A stretch of 64,000 bases of DNA from Dyella japonica A8 (lineage in GTDB: Bacteria > Pseudomonadota > Gammaproteobacteria > Xanthomonadales > Rhodanobacteraceae), in the NCBI RefSeq assembly GCF_000725385.1, contig NZ_CP008884.1, forward strand, positions 2,914,001 to 2,978,000, in the 5' to 3' direction. Positions 36,609 through 46,474 of this stretch are shown here, one piece after another. Below the pieces are notes generated by a model. That model was given only the letters and a program-made list of their open reading frames with translations, had not been told where the DNA came from and made no database searches. How positions within the stretch are numbered: the first letter of the stretch is position 1; each line of letters starts with the position of its first letter. The position numbers and the translations under genes are program-made.

Positions 36609-37822
36609 TGAGCATGCAGCGTCTTTCCATTCTTGGCTCGACCGGATCCATCGGCACCAGCACGCTGGACGTGGCGGCGCGGCATCCGGACCGCTTCCGT
36701 GTCTTCGCGTTGACGGCGCACCGGCAGATCGACCGGTTGTTCGAACAGTGCAGGACCTTCCTGCCCGAGGTCGCCGTGGTCGGCGATGCCGAGGGCGCGG
36801 CCGAACTGACGCAACGCCTGCGCACGGCCCGCCTTTCCACCGAGGTGGCCTATGGCCCGCAAGCCTTGAGTGCCGTGGCCAGCGCGCCGGGCTGCGATAC
36901 GGTGGTGGCTGCCATCGTGGGTGCGGCAGGCCTTGCCTCGTCGCTGGCTGCCGCGCGTGCCGGCAAAAAGATCCTGCTCGCCAACAAGGAGGCGCTGGTC
37001 ATGTCCGGCGCGCTGTTCATGCGCACCGTGGCCGAGCATGGTGCCACGCTGCTGCCGCTCGACAGCGAACACAATGCGATCTTCCAGTGCCTGGGTACGG
37101 GCGCGTGCCGCAGCGCGGGCGTGGGAGTGGAGCGGTTGATCCTCACTGCATCGGGTGGTCCGTTCCTTCATCGGGAACTGGCCTCGCTCGATGACGTGAC
37201 GCCCGATCAGGCCTGCAAACATCCCAACTGGGTGATGGGACGCAAGATCTCCGTCGACTCCGCCACCATGATGAACAAGGGGCTGGAGGTGATCGAGGCC
37301 CGCTGGCTGTTCGACATGCCGCCCGGGCGCATCGAGGTGCTGATCCACCCGCAGAGCGTGATCCACTCGATGGTGGCCTTTGCCGACCAGTCGGTGCTGG
37401 CGCAACTGGGCAACCCGGATATGCGCACGCCGATTGCGCATGCCATGGCCCATCCGGAGCGCGTCGATTCGGGCGTGGCGCCGCTGGACCTCACGCGCAT
37501 GGCCGAGCTGAGTTTCCGTGCGCCGGATCTGGCCAGGTTTCCCTGTCTGCGACTGGGCTTGCAGGTATTGCGTGACGGATGCGCCGCCAGCGTAACGCTG
37601 AATGCCGCCAATGAAGTGGCCGTCGATGCGTTTCTGCACGAACAGATTCGCTTCACCGACATCGCCCGCGTGGTGGAGCAGACGCTGGACCGGTTGCCGG
37701 CGCTTGCTGCCTCGGCGCAGCTGGACGACATTCTTGCGGCCGATGAGCTTGCGCGCGTGACCTCGCGCCAGATCATGGCGCAGCTGCCCGCCCGGCGGGC
37801 CGTGGCGAAAGCCATTCATTGA
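36608..37822 (+). CDS. dxr: 1-deoxy-D-xylulose-5-phosphate reductoisomerase Dxr (IspC)
   Basis: Converts DXP to MEP with NADPH. The 404-aa protein starts with the NADPH motif [17 protein letters not shown]. It contains [24 protein letters not shown] with the metal-binding acidic residues, [34 protein letters not shown], and the PQSVIHSMV dimer segment. The ATG shares one base with the ispH stop. The in-frame reading upstream of this point is antisense of nothing useful and is rejected. Confidence 0.95.
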   Translation: MSMQRLSILGSTGSIGTSTLDVAARHPDRFRVFALTAHRQIDRLFEQCRTFLPEVAVVGDAEGAAELTQRLRTARLSTEVAYGPQALSAVASAPGCDTVVAAIVGAAGLASSLAAARAGKKILLANKEALVMSGALFMRTVAEHGATLLPLDSEHNAIFQCLGTGACRSAGVGVERLILTASGGPFLHRELASLDDVTPDQACKHPNWVMGRKISVDSATMMNKGLEVIEARWLFDMPPGRIEVLIHPQSVIHSMVAFADQSVLAQLGNPDMRTPIAHAMAHPERVDSGVAPLDLTRMAELSFRAPDLARFPCLRLGLQVLRDGCAASVTLNAANEVAVDAFLHEQIRFTDIARVVEQTLDRLPALAASAQLDDILAADELARVTSRQIMAQLPARRAVAKAIH

Positions 37823-37842
37823 CGTGATGCGGAGACGAGCTT

Positions 37843-38781
37843 GTGAGTGAAGCGATTCAGCTGTGGCCTGCCTCGACCGGTGTGACCGTGGTGCCCGAGC
37901 CGCTGGCTGCATGGATGCCACGGATCCTTGAGCGTACCGAGCGAGCGCTGGAGCATTACCTGCCCGCGGTGGACACCGTGCCGGCGACGCTGCACGAGGG
38001 CATGCGCTATGCCACGCTGGGGGGCGGCAAGCGCCTGCGCGCCTTGCTTTGCCACGCCGCGGGCGAGCTGGTGGATGCCGATCCCGCCATCCTCGATGGC
38101 GCCGCCAGTGCCATCGAGATGATCCATGCTTATTCGCTGGTGCATGACGACTTGCCCGCGATGGACAACGACCTGCTGCGTCGCGGGCAGCCCACCGTAC
38201 ATGTGCGCTATGGCGAGGCCATGGCCATCCTCGTGGGCGATGGCCTGCAGGCCCAGGCGTTCGCGGCGATTGGCGAGCTACCCGCGAGCGCCGCCCAGCG
38301 CGTGGCGCTACTGAAGGAACTGGCTGCTGCCAGCAGTTCGCAGGGCATGGTCGGCGGGCAGGCGATTGATCTGGAAAGCGTGGGCCATGTGTTGGCTCGC
38401 GACCAGCTTGAGCAGATGCATCGCTTGAAGACGGGCGCCTTGCTGCGCGCTTCGGTGTTCATGGGGGCGCATTGCGGCGCCGAACCCATGTCGCCGGAGC
38501 TCCATGCCGCGCTGAATGGTTACCAGAGCGCCGTGGGACTTGCCTTCCAGGTGGTCGACGACATTCTGGACGTCACCACCGACGCGGCCACGCTGGGTAA
38601 AACTCCCGGCAAGGACGCGCAGGACAACAAGCCCACCTATGTGTCGCTGCTTGGCCTGGACGCATCGCGCGAACTGGCCGAAGCGCTGGGCGAGCGCGCA
38701 CGTGCCGCTCTGGCGCCGCTGGGCGAGCGCGCCGCGCATCTGCACGGCCTGGCCGACATGGTGGTTCACCGTATCCGCTGA
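37843..38781 (+). CDS. ispA: Farnesyl diphosphate synthase (IspA-type)
   Basis: Short-chain trans-prenyltransferase of 312 aa making FPP from IPP and DMAPP/GPP. First aspartate-rich motif DDLPAMD is at residues 102-108 with Tyr97 five residues before it (HAYSLVHDD), the usual size gate for C15 product. The second motif is DDILD, and TLGGGKRLR and KTGALLRASV complete the active site. GTG start with GGAGAC upstream. It closes the dxs-ispH-dxr-ispA operon and supplies the squalene synthase encoded 8 kb away. Confidence 0.93.
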   Translation: MSEAIQLWPASTGVTVVPEPLAAWMPRILERTERALEHYLPAVDTVPATLHEGMRYATLGGGKRLRALLCHAAGELVDADPAILDGAASAIEMIHAYSLVHDDLPAMDNDLLRRGQPTVHVRYGEAMAILVGDGLQAQAFAAIGELPASAAQRVALLKELAAASSSQGMVGGQAIDLESVGHVLARDQLEQMHRLKTGALLRASVFMGAHCGAEPMSPELHAALNGYQSAVGLAFQVVDDILDVTTDAATLGKTPGKDAQDNKPTYVSLLGLDASRELAEALGERARAALAPLGERAAHLHGLADMVVHRIR

Positions 38782-38804
38782 TGCCGGCGCGTCGTGTGTC
38801 TTCA

Positions 38805-38915
38805 CGTCATTCCCGCGAAAGCGGGAATCCAGTGACGTGCGGGCTCACAGGCAAAGACGCTGGATGACCAGCCCTTCGGCTGTTGAAGAGCACCTCCCGC
38901 CTTCGCGGGAATGAC
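38805..38915. repeat. Intergenic inverted repeat, copy B (CGTCATTCCCGCG family)
   Basis: Begins CGTCATTCCCGCGAAAGCGG and ends CCGCCTTCGCGGGAATGAC, with internal CCAG...AAAGACGCTGGAT. It has an inserted central part (ACCAGCCCTTCGGCTGTTGA) that makes it longer than the other copies. It lies between convergent ispA and the copD-like gene. Confidence 0.85.
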
Positions 38916-38949
38916 AGGCGGCGGTAGGGCGTCGCCTGTCGTGATGTCC

Positions 38950-40605
38950 TCAAGCCTCGCGATACCACAGCAAAATCACGCCGATCAGCATGAAGCACGC
39001 CGGCCACACGTAACCCGCGATGCGGCCGCCACGCCCTGGCAGCCGCAATTCGAGCCACCGGGCCCAGCCGGCGGCGACACCGGCGAGCGCCAGCGGCGTA
39101 TGGGTCAGCTCGATCAGCATCTGGTCTTTCACGTTGGAAATCTGGTGACTGTGGGTGAGCAGCATGGCGCCGCCCACCGCCACCAGCAGCGGAAACACCA
39201 TGGCCGCGCGTTCGCTCTTGAGGCGCCCGGTGCGTACTGACCACTCGAACGCGCCGAACAGGATGATCAGCAGCACGAAGAAACGGTGCTGCGCCACTTC
39301 TACATCGCGCCACGCGATCCACCAGCCCTCCTGTCCCAATGGCCACACTTCCGGGTCCGAGCGGATCAGCAGAAAGCCGGCCATGGCCAGGAACAGCAAC
39401 GGCCAGTGCTTGGCCCATCCCGCGCCCGCACGCCCGAGCAAAGCCATGAAGCCGATCAGCAGCACGAAGATGCCCGCCCAGTGGTGGTTGTACTCCGACC
39501 ACGCGATGTCCTCGGCGTTGCGCGGCGGAATGACGCCGGAGCCGGGCGTGGTGGCCGACTGGGCGACCTGATGGTCGCGTGCCGCTTCACGGTCAAGTTG
39601 TGTCTGCAATTGCGAGATGGCGAGTGTGTCGTGGTCTGGCGAACTTAGTCGCGGCCACGCGGGTGCGTTGCGTTCGGCGATCTCGTGCAGCGATACGCGG
39701 TCGGTGGTCAGGTCCACCGCGGGCGGCACCGAGGTCAGCGACGCGGCCGCGAAGAAGATGGTGAAGCCGATGCCGATCTCCACCTCGGCGAAGCGGCGCA
39801 GGCGGATCACGGAAGCGTTGGCGCCTTTGCGCAGCCGCTCGGTGACGAGGAAGTTGCCCAGCCCCAGGCCCAGCAGGCCGATGAACATCGCCACCTTGGC
39901 CCCGACCATCACACCGTAGGCGGTCCCGTAGAAACCCTGCACATCGCCCACGTAGAAGATCCACATGGTGATGCCCGACAGCAGGATGCAGGCCACGCCG
40001 ATCATCGACATGCGCGAGAAGCGCGCACCGACCAGGGTCAGGCCATCAGTATCCTGCAGATGGCGCAACACCAGCACGAAGCAGGGGATGGCGCCGATCC
40101 ATATCGCGGCACCGAACTGGTGCAGGCCTTCCACGGCCATTAGCAAGGCGTTGTGGTCCAGGCGCGCGTAGGCGTGCGTGGTGGCCGTGGCCGCGACAAG
40201 TTCAAGCAGGCCGACCAGCAGCAGGAGTACGCGCGGAAGCGGTTGCGCCATGCTGCGCCGGCCCAGGCCAAGCGCGATGGCCAGCGCACACAGGATCTTG
40301 ATGCTGCCCGCCACCGCGAACGATGCCTGCATGACGTTCGCGAAGGACAGGTCCACCGTCGACATCAATACCGACACCTGCAGCGCAGTGGTCGCCAGTT
40401 CCGACAGCAGCAAGCCCCAGGCGCTCCAACGCGTGAGGCGCACGACGCGTTGCTCGAGCACGTCGCCCTGCGGGAGACGGGGCGATAGCGGGTGCAGCAG
40501 AAGCATGAGGAACAGCAATCCCCCCAACGTCATCGATTGGGTGACGATGACGAAGCCATGCAGGATGACGCTGAGGTACCCGAAAATGTCGACAAGCAGG
40601 GCCAC
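38950..40605 (-). CDS. CopD-domain multi-spanning membrane protein
   Basis: Inner-membrane protein of 551 aa with about a dozen hydrophobic helices in two blocks separated by a soluble loop around residues 285-365. The first block has the CopD-domain pattern (EGLHQFGAAIWIGAIPCFVLVLRHL, followed by FSRMSMIGVACILLSGITMW). The second block has conserved histidines (YNHHWAGIFVLLIGF, HSHQISNVKDQMLIELTH). CopD proteins import copper, usually with CopC. GTG start. It follows the copC-like gene at the end of the squalene-hopene operon. Confidence 0.82.
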   Translation of the reverse strand: MALLVDIFGYLSVILHGFVIVTQSMTLGGLLFLMLLLHPLSPRLPQGDVLEQRVVRLTRWSAWGLLLSELATTALQVSVLMSTVDLSFANVMQASFAVAGSIKILCALAIALGLGRRSMAQPLPRVLLLLVGLLELVAATATTHAYARLDHNALLMAVEGLHQFGAAIWIGAIPCFVLVLRHLQDTDGLTLVGARFSRMSMIGVACILLSGITMWIFYVGDVQGFYGTAYGVMVGAKVAMFIGLLGLGLGNFLVTERLRKGANASVIRLRRFAEVEIGIGFTIFFAAASLTSVPPAVDLTTDRVSLHEIAERNAPAWPRLSSPDHDTLAISQLQTQLDREAARDHQVAQSATTPGSGVIPPRNAEDIAWSEYNHHWAGIFVLLIGFMALLGRAGAGWAKHWPLLFLAMAGFLLIRSDPEVWPLGQEGWWIAWRDVEVAQHRFFVLLIILFGAFEWSVRTGRLKSERAAMVFPLLVAVGGAMLLTHSHQISNVKDQMLIELTHTPLALAGVAAGWARWLELRLPGRGGRIAGYVWPACFMLIGVILLWYREA

Positions 40606-40661
40606 GGAACCCCCGTTGGGTCAGCGGTGGTGATGGAACGGGCGAGTGGTGGGCAGTGCGC

Positions 40662-41024
40662 TTACGGCGCAGCCGTCACGGTAAAAGGCAGGTCGCCGCG
40701 CGTGATGTGTCCATCCAGCGCCAGCGCCTGCCAGCGAATGGTGTAGGCGCCTGGCTTCAGGTCGGCCGCGCTGTCCAGTTCGTTGGGCTTGCCGGTGTTG
40801 GCGGTGATGGCGAGCGGCGTCTCACTCTTGTCAGGGGCGATGAGTATCAACCGCGAACGCGCCTGGTCGATCTTGCTGTTGTATTTCAGCATCAGCGCCA
40901 GGTGACCCGCCGGCACGCTGCCGTTGGGCTTGGGCGTGCTGTCGGTGAGGATGGCGTGGGCGCTGGCATTGATGCTGACGGCAAGGGCGAGGATGGCAAT
41001 CGCGACACGATGGTTGAGCTGCAT
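40662..41024 (-). CDS. CopC-like periplasmic copper-binding protein
   Basis: A 120-aa secreted protein. The signal peptide ends ...ASA, leaving an N-terminal histidine in HAILTDSTPKPNGSV as in copper-binding CopC, whose mature His1 is a copper ligand. The beta-sandwich ends with YTIRWQALALDGHITRGDLPFTV, containing the second conserved Asp-x-His. GGAG eight nt upstream of the ATG. It sits 25 nt after hpnN and 56 nt before the copD-like gene. Confidence 0.82.
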   Translation of the reverse strand: MQLNHRVAIAILALAVSINASAHAILTDSTPKPNGSVPAGHLALMLKYNSKIDQARSRLILIAPDKSETPLAITANTGKPNELDSAADLKPGAYTIRWQALALDGHITRGDLPFTVTAAP

Positions 41025-41049
41025 GCGATGACTCCGGCAAGGACAAGGG

Positions 41050-43662
41050 TCAGGGTTGGCTGATCGGCTGCTTGCAGTGCCCAATCGAGTAAAGCATGGC
41101 GGGCAGGAATGCAAAGGTGGACAGCAGCACCGCGAGCAGGCTGAGCAGCAGCACCGTGCCCATGCTGGCCGTGCCGGGGTGGCGCGCAATGGCGAGGCTG
41201 CCAAAGGCGGTGCCGGTGGTGAGTGCGGAGAACAGGATGGCGCGCGCGGTGGGTGAACCCAGGAAGTGATGCACGCCGTGACGCCAGTTCATCACGAAAT
41301 AGACGTTGAACGAGACACCCACGCCCAGCAACAGCGGCAACGCGATGATGTTGGCGAAGTTGATGGATATGCCGAACAGCCGCGCCAGCAGGGCGGTGAG
41401 CAGGGCCGACATGAGCAGCGTGGCCAGCACCAGCCCGGCATCGCGCACGCGGCGCAGCACCAGCATCAGCACGATGGCGATGGCCACGGTGGCATACACG
41501 GCCGCCTCGCGGAAGGCGATGAGGATGGTATCGGCCGCCTTGATGGTATCGACGGCAGAGCCGGCAGCGTCGGGCGCGACCTGTTGCACCGTTTTGACGA
41601 AATCGCGCAGGCCGGCCGTGCTTTGTGCCTTGGTGGTTGGCGTCACCTGCACGCGCACGCGGCCGTCTGGAGCGAACCAGTCGCGCTTGAGATCATCCGG
41701 CAGGCTCTGCATGGTGATGGGCTCGGCCGAGAGCGAATCGGCGAGCTGGTGGAGCGTGTAGGGCAGGAACTGCGTCAGCGCCTGGTTGGCCGTTGCCATC
41801 TGCTGGTCGGTGCCATGGGACAGCACGGCCAGTGCCTTGCCGATGCGGCGCAGCGGGGAGTTCGCCGGCAGCTTGTCCGTCACGCTGGCGATGCCTTCGC
41901 TGGTGTCCTTTGCGGCCTCGCGCATGTCGTTGGCGCTGGGCGGGGCGACCTTCTCACCCGGGTTCAACACCGCATACATCAGGTCGGACGCCTGTTGCAG
42001 CTGGTTGAGCTTGTCGTCCTGCCCCGTGGGCACGAAGTCGACACCCGAAACCACCTGCGCCACTTCCGGCAGCTTGCCGAGGCGTTCACTGAGCGTCTTG
42101 GCGGAGGGCAGGTCTTTGGCCAGCACGTCCATGGTGAACGGGTTGGTGTTCGGGTCATCCATCAGCGAGGTGAGCGTGCGCATCGCCTCGGTGTCCGCGC
42201 GTTTGGTGTGCAGCGGATTGGCGTCGAAAGGAATGGTGATCGCACACCAGATGCCGACGGCGCCGAGCACGCCGAATAGCACCAGCACGGCCTTGCGCTG
42301 GCGGTTCAGCCAGTCATCGGCCGCGGTGCCGCCCGGTAGCGCCACTTCCGCGTGCGGCGATCCCTTCGACAACAGGCGCAGCAGGGCAGGCAATACGGTC
42401 AGCGTGCAGATGAGTGCGAGCAGCATGCCCGCGCCGGCGATGATGCCCAGTTCCGCCACGCCGGTGAAATCGGTGGGTGCGAAGGCCAGGAAGCCACAGG
42501 CCGTGGCGAGCGCGGCCAGGCCGACCTGGCTGACCACGCGGTTGGCGGTTTCATGCAGCGAGTCGTCGAAGGTGCGGTCGCTGTACTGGCGGGCATGCAG
42601 GCGCACGCCGAACTGGATGCCGAAATCCACGGCAAGTCCCACGAACAACACCGCGAACGCGACCGATACCAGGTTGAGGCGTCCTACCGCGAGTGCCGCG
42701 AAACCCAGCGTATAAGTGAGGCCGACGACCAGGGTGATGACCACCGGCACGATCAGTCGCCAGGTGCCCAGCGCCAGCACCAGCCAGAACACCAGCAACA
42801 GGCTGCTGCCGATGGCGATGGGGCCGGCACGGTCGGTGAGCGAGGCGAACTCTTCGTCGGCCAGTGGCACCGAGCCGGTGTAATTGATGCGCACGCGTCC
42901 GGATGTCACTTCGGGCAGTTCGTTGGCCAGCCGCAGCATCGTCTCGGTGGCGGCCTGCCCAGGTTCGAGGGCGGCGTGGTCGAGCACTGGATGGATCAGG
43001 ATGAATTCCTGTCCTCCGTTGCTGTTCACCAGATCCGGCGTGAGCAGGGCCTGCCAGGACAGCGGCGCATTCTTGCCCGCCGCAGCATCTTCCATGGTCT
43101 GCGCCACGTTGCCGAGTGCGGCGTCATAGGAGGACAGGTCCTCCGCAAACCCACGGCGCACACCCTCCACCATCAAGTCCAGGCCCTTGAACAGGCCGCG
43201 CGCGGAAGGATCCTTCGCCAGCGGTCCCAGTAATGGCTGCGCCTGGAGCATGCTGTCCAGTGTGCTTTCCAGTTCGTCCTGCGGCAGCAACAGCAGGCCT
43301 TCGCGATTGAAGAAGGGGCTGATGCCGGGTGTGGAGGACGAGCGGAAGTGTTCCTTGTCGGCCACCAGCTTGGCGTTCAACGCCTGCGCCGCGATGCGGG
43401 CTTCTTCGGGCGTGGGTGCGCTCACCACGGCGGTAAGCGTGTCGCTGAACTGGGGGAACTGCCGTGCGAAGGCGAGACTTTGCTGTCGCCACGGCAGTTT
43501 GTCGGAGAACAGGTGATCGGAGTCGGTATCGATGCTCAGGTGCTTCGAGGCGCCCCACAGGCTAAGCACCACGAACAGCGCCGCCAGCAACAGCACGGTG
43601 TAGTGGTGGCGACCGCTGCGGTCCACCGTGACAACCAGTCCTTTGTGAATCGCTTTGAACAC
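41050..43662 (-). CDS. hpnN: Hopanoid RND/MMPL transporter HpnN
   Basis: Large RND-family membrane protein of 870 aa predicted to carry hopanoids from the inner to the outer membrane. It has two halves, each with a periplasmic domain and a six-helix bundle. The first bundle shows FVGLAVDFGIQFGVRLHARQYSDRTFDDSLHETANRVVSQVGLAALATACGFLAFAPTDFTGVAELG. The second has NFANIIALPLLLGVGVSFNVYFVMNW. The MMPL/sterol-sensing layout, GTG start and location downstream of shc-hpnG fit HpnN. Confidence 0.92.
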   Translation of the reverse strand: MFKAIHKGLVVTVDRSGRHHYTVLLLAALFVVLSLWGASKHLSIDTDSDHLFSDKLPWRQQSLAFARQFPQFSDTLTAVVSAPTPEEARIAAQALNAKLVADKEHFRSSSTPGISPFFNREGLLLLPQDELESTLDSMLQAQPLLGPLAKDPSARGLFKGLDLMVEGVRRGFAEDLSSYDAALGNVAQTMEDAAAGKNAPLSWQALLTPDLVNSNGGQEFILIHPVLDHAALEPGQAATETMLRLANELPEVTSGRVRINYTGSVPLADEEFASLTDRAGPIAIGSSLLLVFWLVLALGTWRLIVPVVITLVVGLTYTLGFAALAVGRLNLVSVAFAVLFVGLAVDFGIQFGVRLHARQYSDRTFDDSLHETANRVVSQVGLAALATACGFLAFAPTDFTGVAELGIIAGAGMLLALICTLTVLPALLRLLSKGSPHAEVALPGGTAADDWLNRQRKAVLVLFGVLGAVGIWCAITIPFDANPLHTKRADTEAMRTLTSLMDDPNTNPFTMDVLAKDLPSAKTLSERLGKLPEVAQVVSGVDFVPTGQDDKLNQLQQASDLMYAVLNPGEKVAPPSANDMREAAKDTSEGIASVTDKLPANSPLRRIGKALAVLSHGTDQQMATANQALTQFLPYTLHQLADSLSAEPITMQSLPDDLKRDWFAPDGRVRVQVTPTTKAQSTAGLRDFVKTVQQVAPDAAGSAVDTIKAADTILIAFREAAVYATVAIAIVLMLVLRRVRDAGLVLATLLMSALLTALLARLFGISINFANIIALPLLLGVGVSFNVYFVMNWRHGVHHFLGSPTARAILFSALTTGTAFGSLAIARHPGTASMGTVLLLSLLAVLLSTFAFLPAMLYSIGHCKQPISQP

Positions 43663-43739
43663 GCTGCCGGACCTCCGTGCTTCGATGCCGTGGGCCGTGC
43701 GTCAAGGCCCAGTCTGACATCCGGGTTGCTGATGAGAGA

Positions 43740-44474
43740 TTAGCAGGGCTGGGTCGCGTCGCGTCCCCATGTCGTGCCGGCGGCTTCCGCCGCGGCGCGC
43801 AGTGTTCGCGTCGCCTTGCCCATGCGTATCGCCAATCCTGGAAGTTCCGCCAGCAGCTGAGGGTGACGCAGAAGGGTGGCGAGCATGCGGCCAGCCCGCG
43901 GCCGACCCCACGCATCGATGCCCGCCTGCAAGGGAGCGGGCACATCATCATCGCGCTCGTCGACGATGGCCCGGAGCACGACGAAGGGGATCTGCTGCTC
44001 ATCGGCCACTTTGGCGACGGCGGCGCTCTCCATGTCCACGGCCACCGACTGGTGCCGCTCTCGCATGGCGCCTTTTTCCGCCACGGTAAGCAGCGGGTGC
44101 GGCAGGCTCAGCAGGCTGCCGTCCTTCAGTAGTGGCAGGTTCGCAGCGGCAAGCCGAAGCAGCAGCGAGGCGCGCCATGCCGGGTCAGGGCGGTAATCAT
44201 GGCTGCGTTCGTCGAGCACGCAGGACGGACACAGCAGCGTGCCACTGCGCAGCCCCGGCGCAAGGCCGCCGGCCACGCCGAAGGAAACGAGCGCATTCGC
44301 GCCTGCCTGGATCAAGGCCAGCGCGCCTTCCCGTGCTGCCTCCGGCCCCATGCCCGTCAGGCAGATCGAGCTGTCCGGGGTGAGTGTCGATACCTCACGC
44401 ACGCGCAAGGATTGCCGCGTCAGCACGCGCGCTTCCGGCGCAAGCGCCGTCACGATGCCTACGTGTCCAGGCAT
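43740..44474 (-). CDS. hpnG: Adenosylhopane nucleosidase HpnG
   Basis: Phosphorylase/nucleosidase of the purine nucleoside family (244 aa) that removes adenine from adenosylhopane to give ribosylhopane. Evidence: VGIVTALAPEARVL, GMGPEAAREGALALIQAGANALVSFGVAGGL, and VAVDMESAAVAKVADEQQIPFVVLRAIVDERDDD, with the Met-Glu ribose-binding pair. Its ATG shares one base with the shc stop (TGATG). It works after HpnH, encoded 11 kb to the right. Confidence 0.92.
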   Translation of the reverse strand: MPGHVGIVTALAPEARVLTRQSLRVREVSTLTPDSSICLTGMGPEAAREGALALIQAGANALVSFGVAGGLAPGLRSGTLLCPSCVLDERSHDYRPDPAWRASLLLRLAAANLPLLKDGSLLSLPHPLLTVAEKGAMRERHQSVAVDMESAAVAKVADEQQIPFVVLRAIVDERDDDVPAPLQAGIDAWGRPRAGRMLATLLRHPQLLAELPGLAIRMGKATRTLRAAAEAAGTTWGRDATQPC

Positions 44475-46474
44475 CACTGGGCTGGCTGCGAGCGCGCAAG
44501 CAGTTGGCGATAGCGGGTGAGTGCCCATAAGGGAAAGTAAGCGGTGTAGCCGTGGTACTTCAGGAAAAACACGCGGGGAAATCCGGGGGCGTTGAAGCTG
44601 GGGTGGTACCAGAGATCCGCCTCCATCTCGCCCGGTGGTTGCTGATGGTCGAGCAGCCACTGGATGCCGCGCCGTGCTGCGTCGGAGGCGTGCTCGCCGG
44701 CGGCGAACAGGCCAAGCAAGGCCCAGGCCGTGCTGTGTGCGGTGCTTGCGCCGCCGTTGGTGCCGCGCAGCTGTGCATCAAAATAAGTGTCGTTGGTTTC
44801 GCCCCAGCCGCCGTCGGCGTGCTGTTTCGCCATGAGCCATTGAACGGACCGGCGGATCCACGGTTGTTGCATGTCCTCGCCGACCAGTGCCAGGCCTGCC
44901 AACACTGACCATGTGCCATAGATGTAGTTGGTGCCCCAGCGCCCCCAGTACGAACCGTCAGGCAGCTGTGTGCCGCGCAGGTAGGCGATGCACCGCTCGA
45001 TGGCGGGCTTGTCCTGCGGGCGGTCGATTACGCCAAGGAAGGCCAGTACGCGTCCGGACACATCTTCCGTTGGCGGGTCGAGCATCGCGCCGTGGTCGGC
45101 GAAGGGGATCTCGTTGATGTGGTAGTGCGTGTTGTTGCGGTCGAAAGCGGCAAACCCGCCGTTGTCCGATTGCATGCCGATCAGCCAGTCGGCCGCACGT
45201 TCGATGCGGTCGCGATACATGCCTTCGCGCGGTGTGCCCCGCACGGCGACATGCAGCAGGCCGGCGACCACGGCGGTGTCGTCAAGGTCCGGGTAATAGG
45301 CGTTGGCGTACTGGAAGGCCCAGCCGCCCGGTGGAACGTCGGGTGCCTGGACGGCCCAGTCGCCCTTGAGTTCAAGTTCCTGCAGGGGCGCCAGCCATTC
45401 CAGTGCCCGCGTCACGGCATCCTGCGTGGCGGCATCGGGCGACGCCCGCAGCAGCGCCATCGCCGCCCAGCCCGTGTCCCACACCGGCGACACGCAGGGT
45501 TGGCAGAACGCCGTGCCGTCGTCGCGATGCACGATCAGCTTCTGCAGCGACTTCAGGCAGGTGGCGCGCGCGGGGTGATCCTTGGCGTAGCCAAGCAACA
45601 CCATCGCCTCCAGCGCATTGACCATGGGCGGGAAGATGGCGCCCAGGCCGTCGTCGCCATTCAATCGCGGCAGGAACCATTCCTCCGCGCGCTTGATGGC
45701 CTTGCGCCGCAGCGACGCGGGCATCAGCGGATCGCAGGCGCGCCCTACCTTGTCCAGCACGAGGAACAGCTTGCTGATGAAGGTGGTGGTGGCGAAGTAG
45801 TGGCGCTCCTCATCGGGTGGCGTCACGAACAATTCGGGAATGCCGATCTTGCGAGGGTTCCTTGCCTGCGCCTTCATCGAGCAGAGGATGAAGAGCGGCA
45901 CCATGGTGGCGCGCGCCCAGTACGACACCTTGTCGAGATGGAAGGGCGCCCAGCGCGGAAACAGCATGATCTCCACCGGCACATAGGGTGCGGCCCGCCA
46001 CGGCACCTGGCCGAACATGGCGAGCAGGATGCGGGTGAAGACATTGCTCTTCGCGGCGCCGCCCCGGGACAGCAGGGCCTCGCGCGCGCGGCGCATGTGC
46101 GGCGCATCGGGTGAATCGCCGGCGGCCTTGAGCGCGTAATAGGCCTTTACCGTGCACGACACATCGAGCGCGCCATCGTGGTACAGCGGCCAGCCGCCAT
46201 GCGTGTCGAGTCGTTGCTTGAGCCTGATGTATCGCGCCAGCTTTTCCTGCAGCACATCGTCGATGTCGTCGATGAAGTGCATCATCAGGATGTATTCGGA
46301 CGAGATGGTGCAGTCCGTTTCGAACTCGAAGCACCAGTGCCCATTCGCCTGCTGCCGGTCCATGAGCGCGCGGCGTGCGCGCTCGATGGCCTGGTCGATG
46401 CGGTCGGATGTGTGCTGCGGCTGACGCAAGTGGGGCGGGGCGAAGGAGGCGGCAGAGGCAGGCGTATCCGTCAT
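44474..46474 (-). CDS. shc: Squalene--hopene cyclase
   Basis: Monotopic membrane cyclase that folds squalene into hopene/hopanol. The 666-aa protein has repeated QW motifs (QANGHW, DGGWGET, DGSYWGRWG) and the catalytic acid motif as Asp396-Leu-Asp398-Asp399 (PDLDDTA; DVDD is more usual). It also has the GTNGGASTAHSTAWALLGL and ADLWYHPSFNAPGFPRVFFLKYHGY C-terminal elements. ATG 46474 overlaps the squalene synthase stop (ATGA). Longer upstream frames are the antisense-like reading of that gene and are rejected. Confidence 0.97.
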   Translation of the reverse strand: MTDTPASAASFAPPHLRQPQHTSDRIDQAIERARRALMDRQQANGHWCFEFETDCTISSEYILMMHFIDDIDDVLQEKLARYIRLKQRLDTHGGWPLYHDGALDVSCTVKAYYALKAAGDSPDAPHMRRAREALLSRGGAAKSNVFTRILLAMFGQVPWRAAPYVPVEIMLFPRWAPFHLDKVSYWARATMVPLFILCSMKAQARNPRKIGIPELFVTPPDEERHYFATTTFISKLFLVLDKVGRACDPLMPASLRRKAIKRAEEWFLPRLNGDDGLGAIFPPMVNALEAMVLLGYAKDHPARATCLKSLQKLIVHRDDGTAFCQPCVSPVWDTGWAAMALLRASPDAATQDAVTRALEWLAPLQELELKGDWAVQAPDVPPGGWAFQYANAYYPDLDDTAVVAGLLHVAVRGTPREGMYRDRIERAADWLIGMQSDNGGFAAFDRNNTHYHINEIPFADHGAMLDPPTEDVSGRVLAFLGVIDRPQDKPAIERCIAYLRGTQLPDGSYWGRWGTNYIYGTWSVLAGLALVGEDMQQPWIRRSVQWLMAKQHADGGWGETNDTYFDAQLRGTNGGASTAHSTAWALLGLFAAGEHASDAARRGIQWLLDHQQPPGEMEADLWYHPSFNAPGFPRVFFLKYHGYTAYFPLWALTRYRQLLARSQPAQ

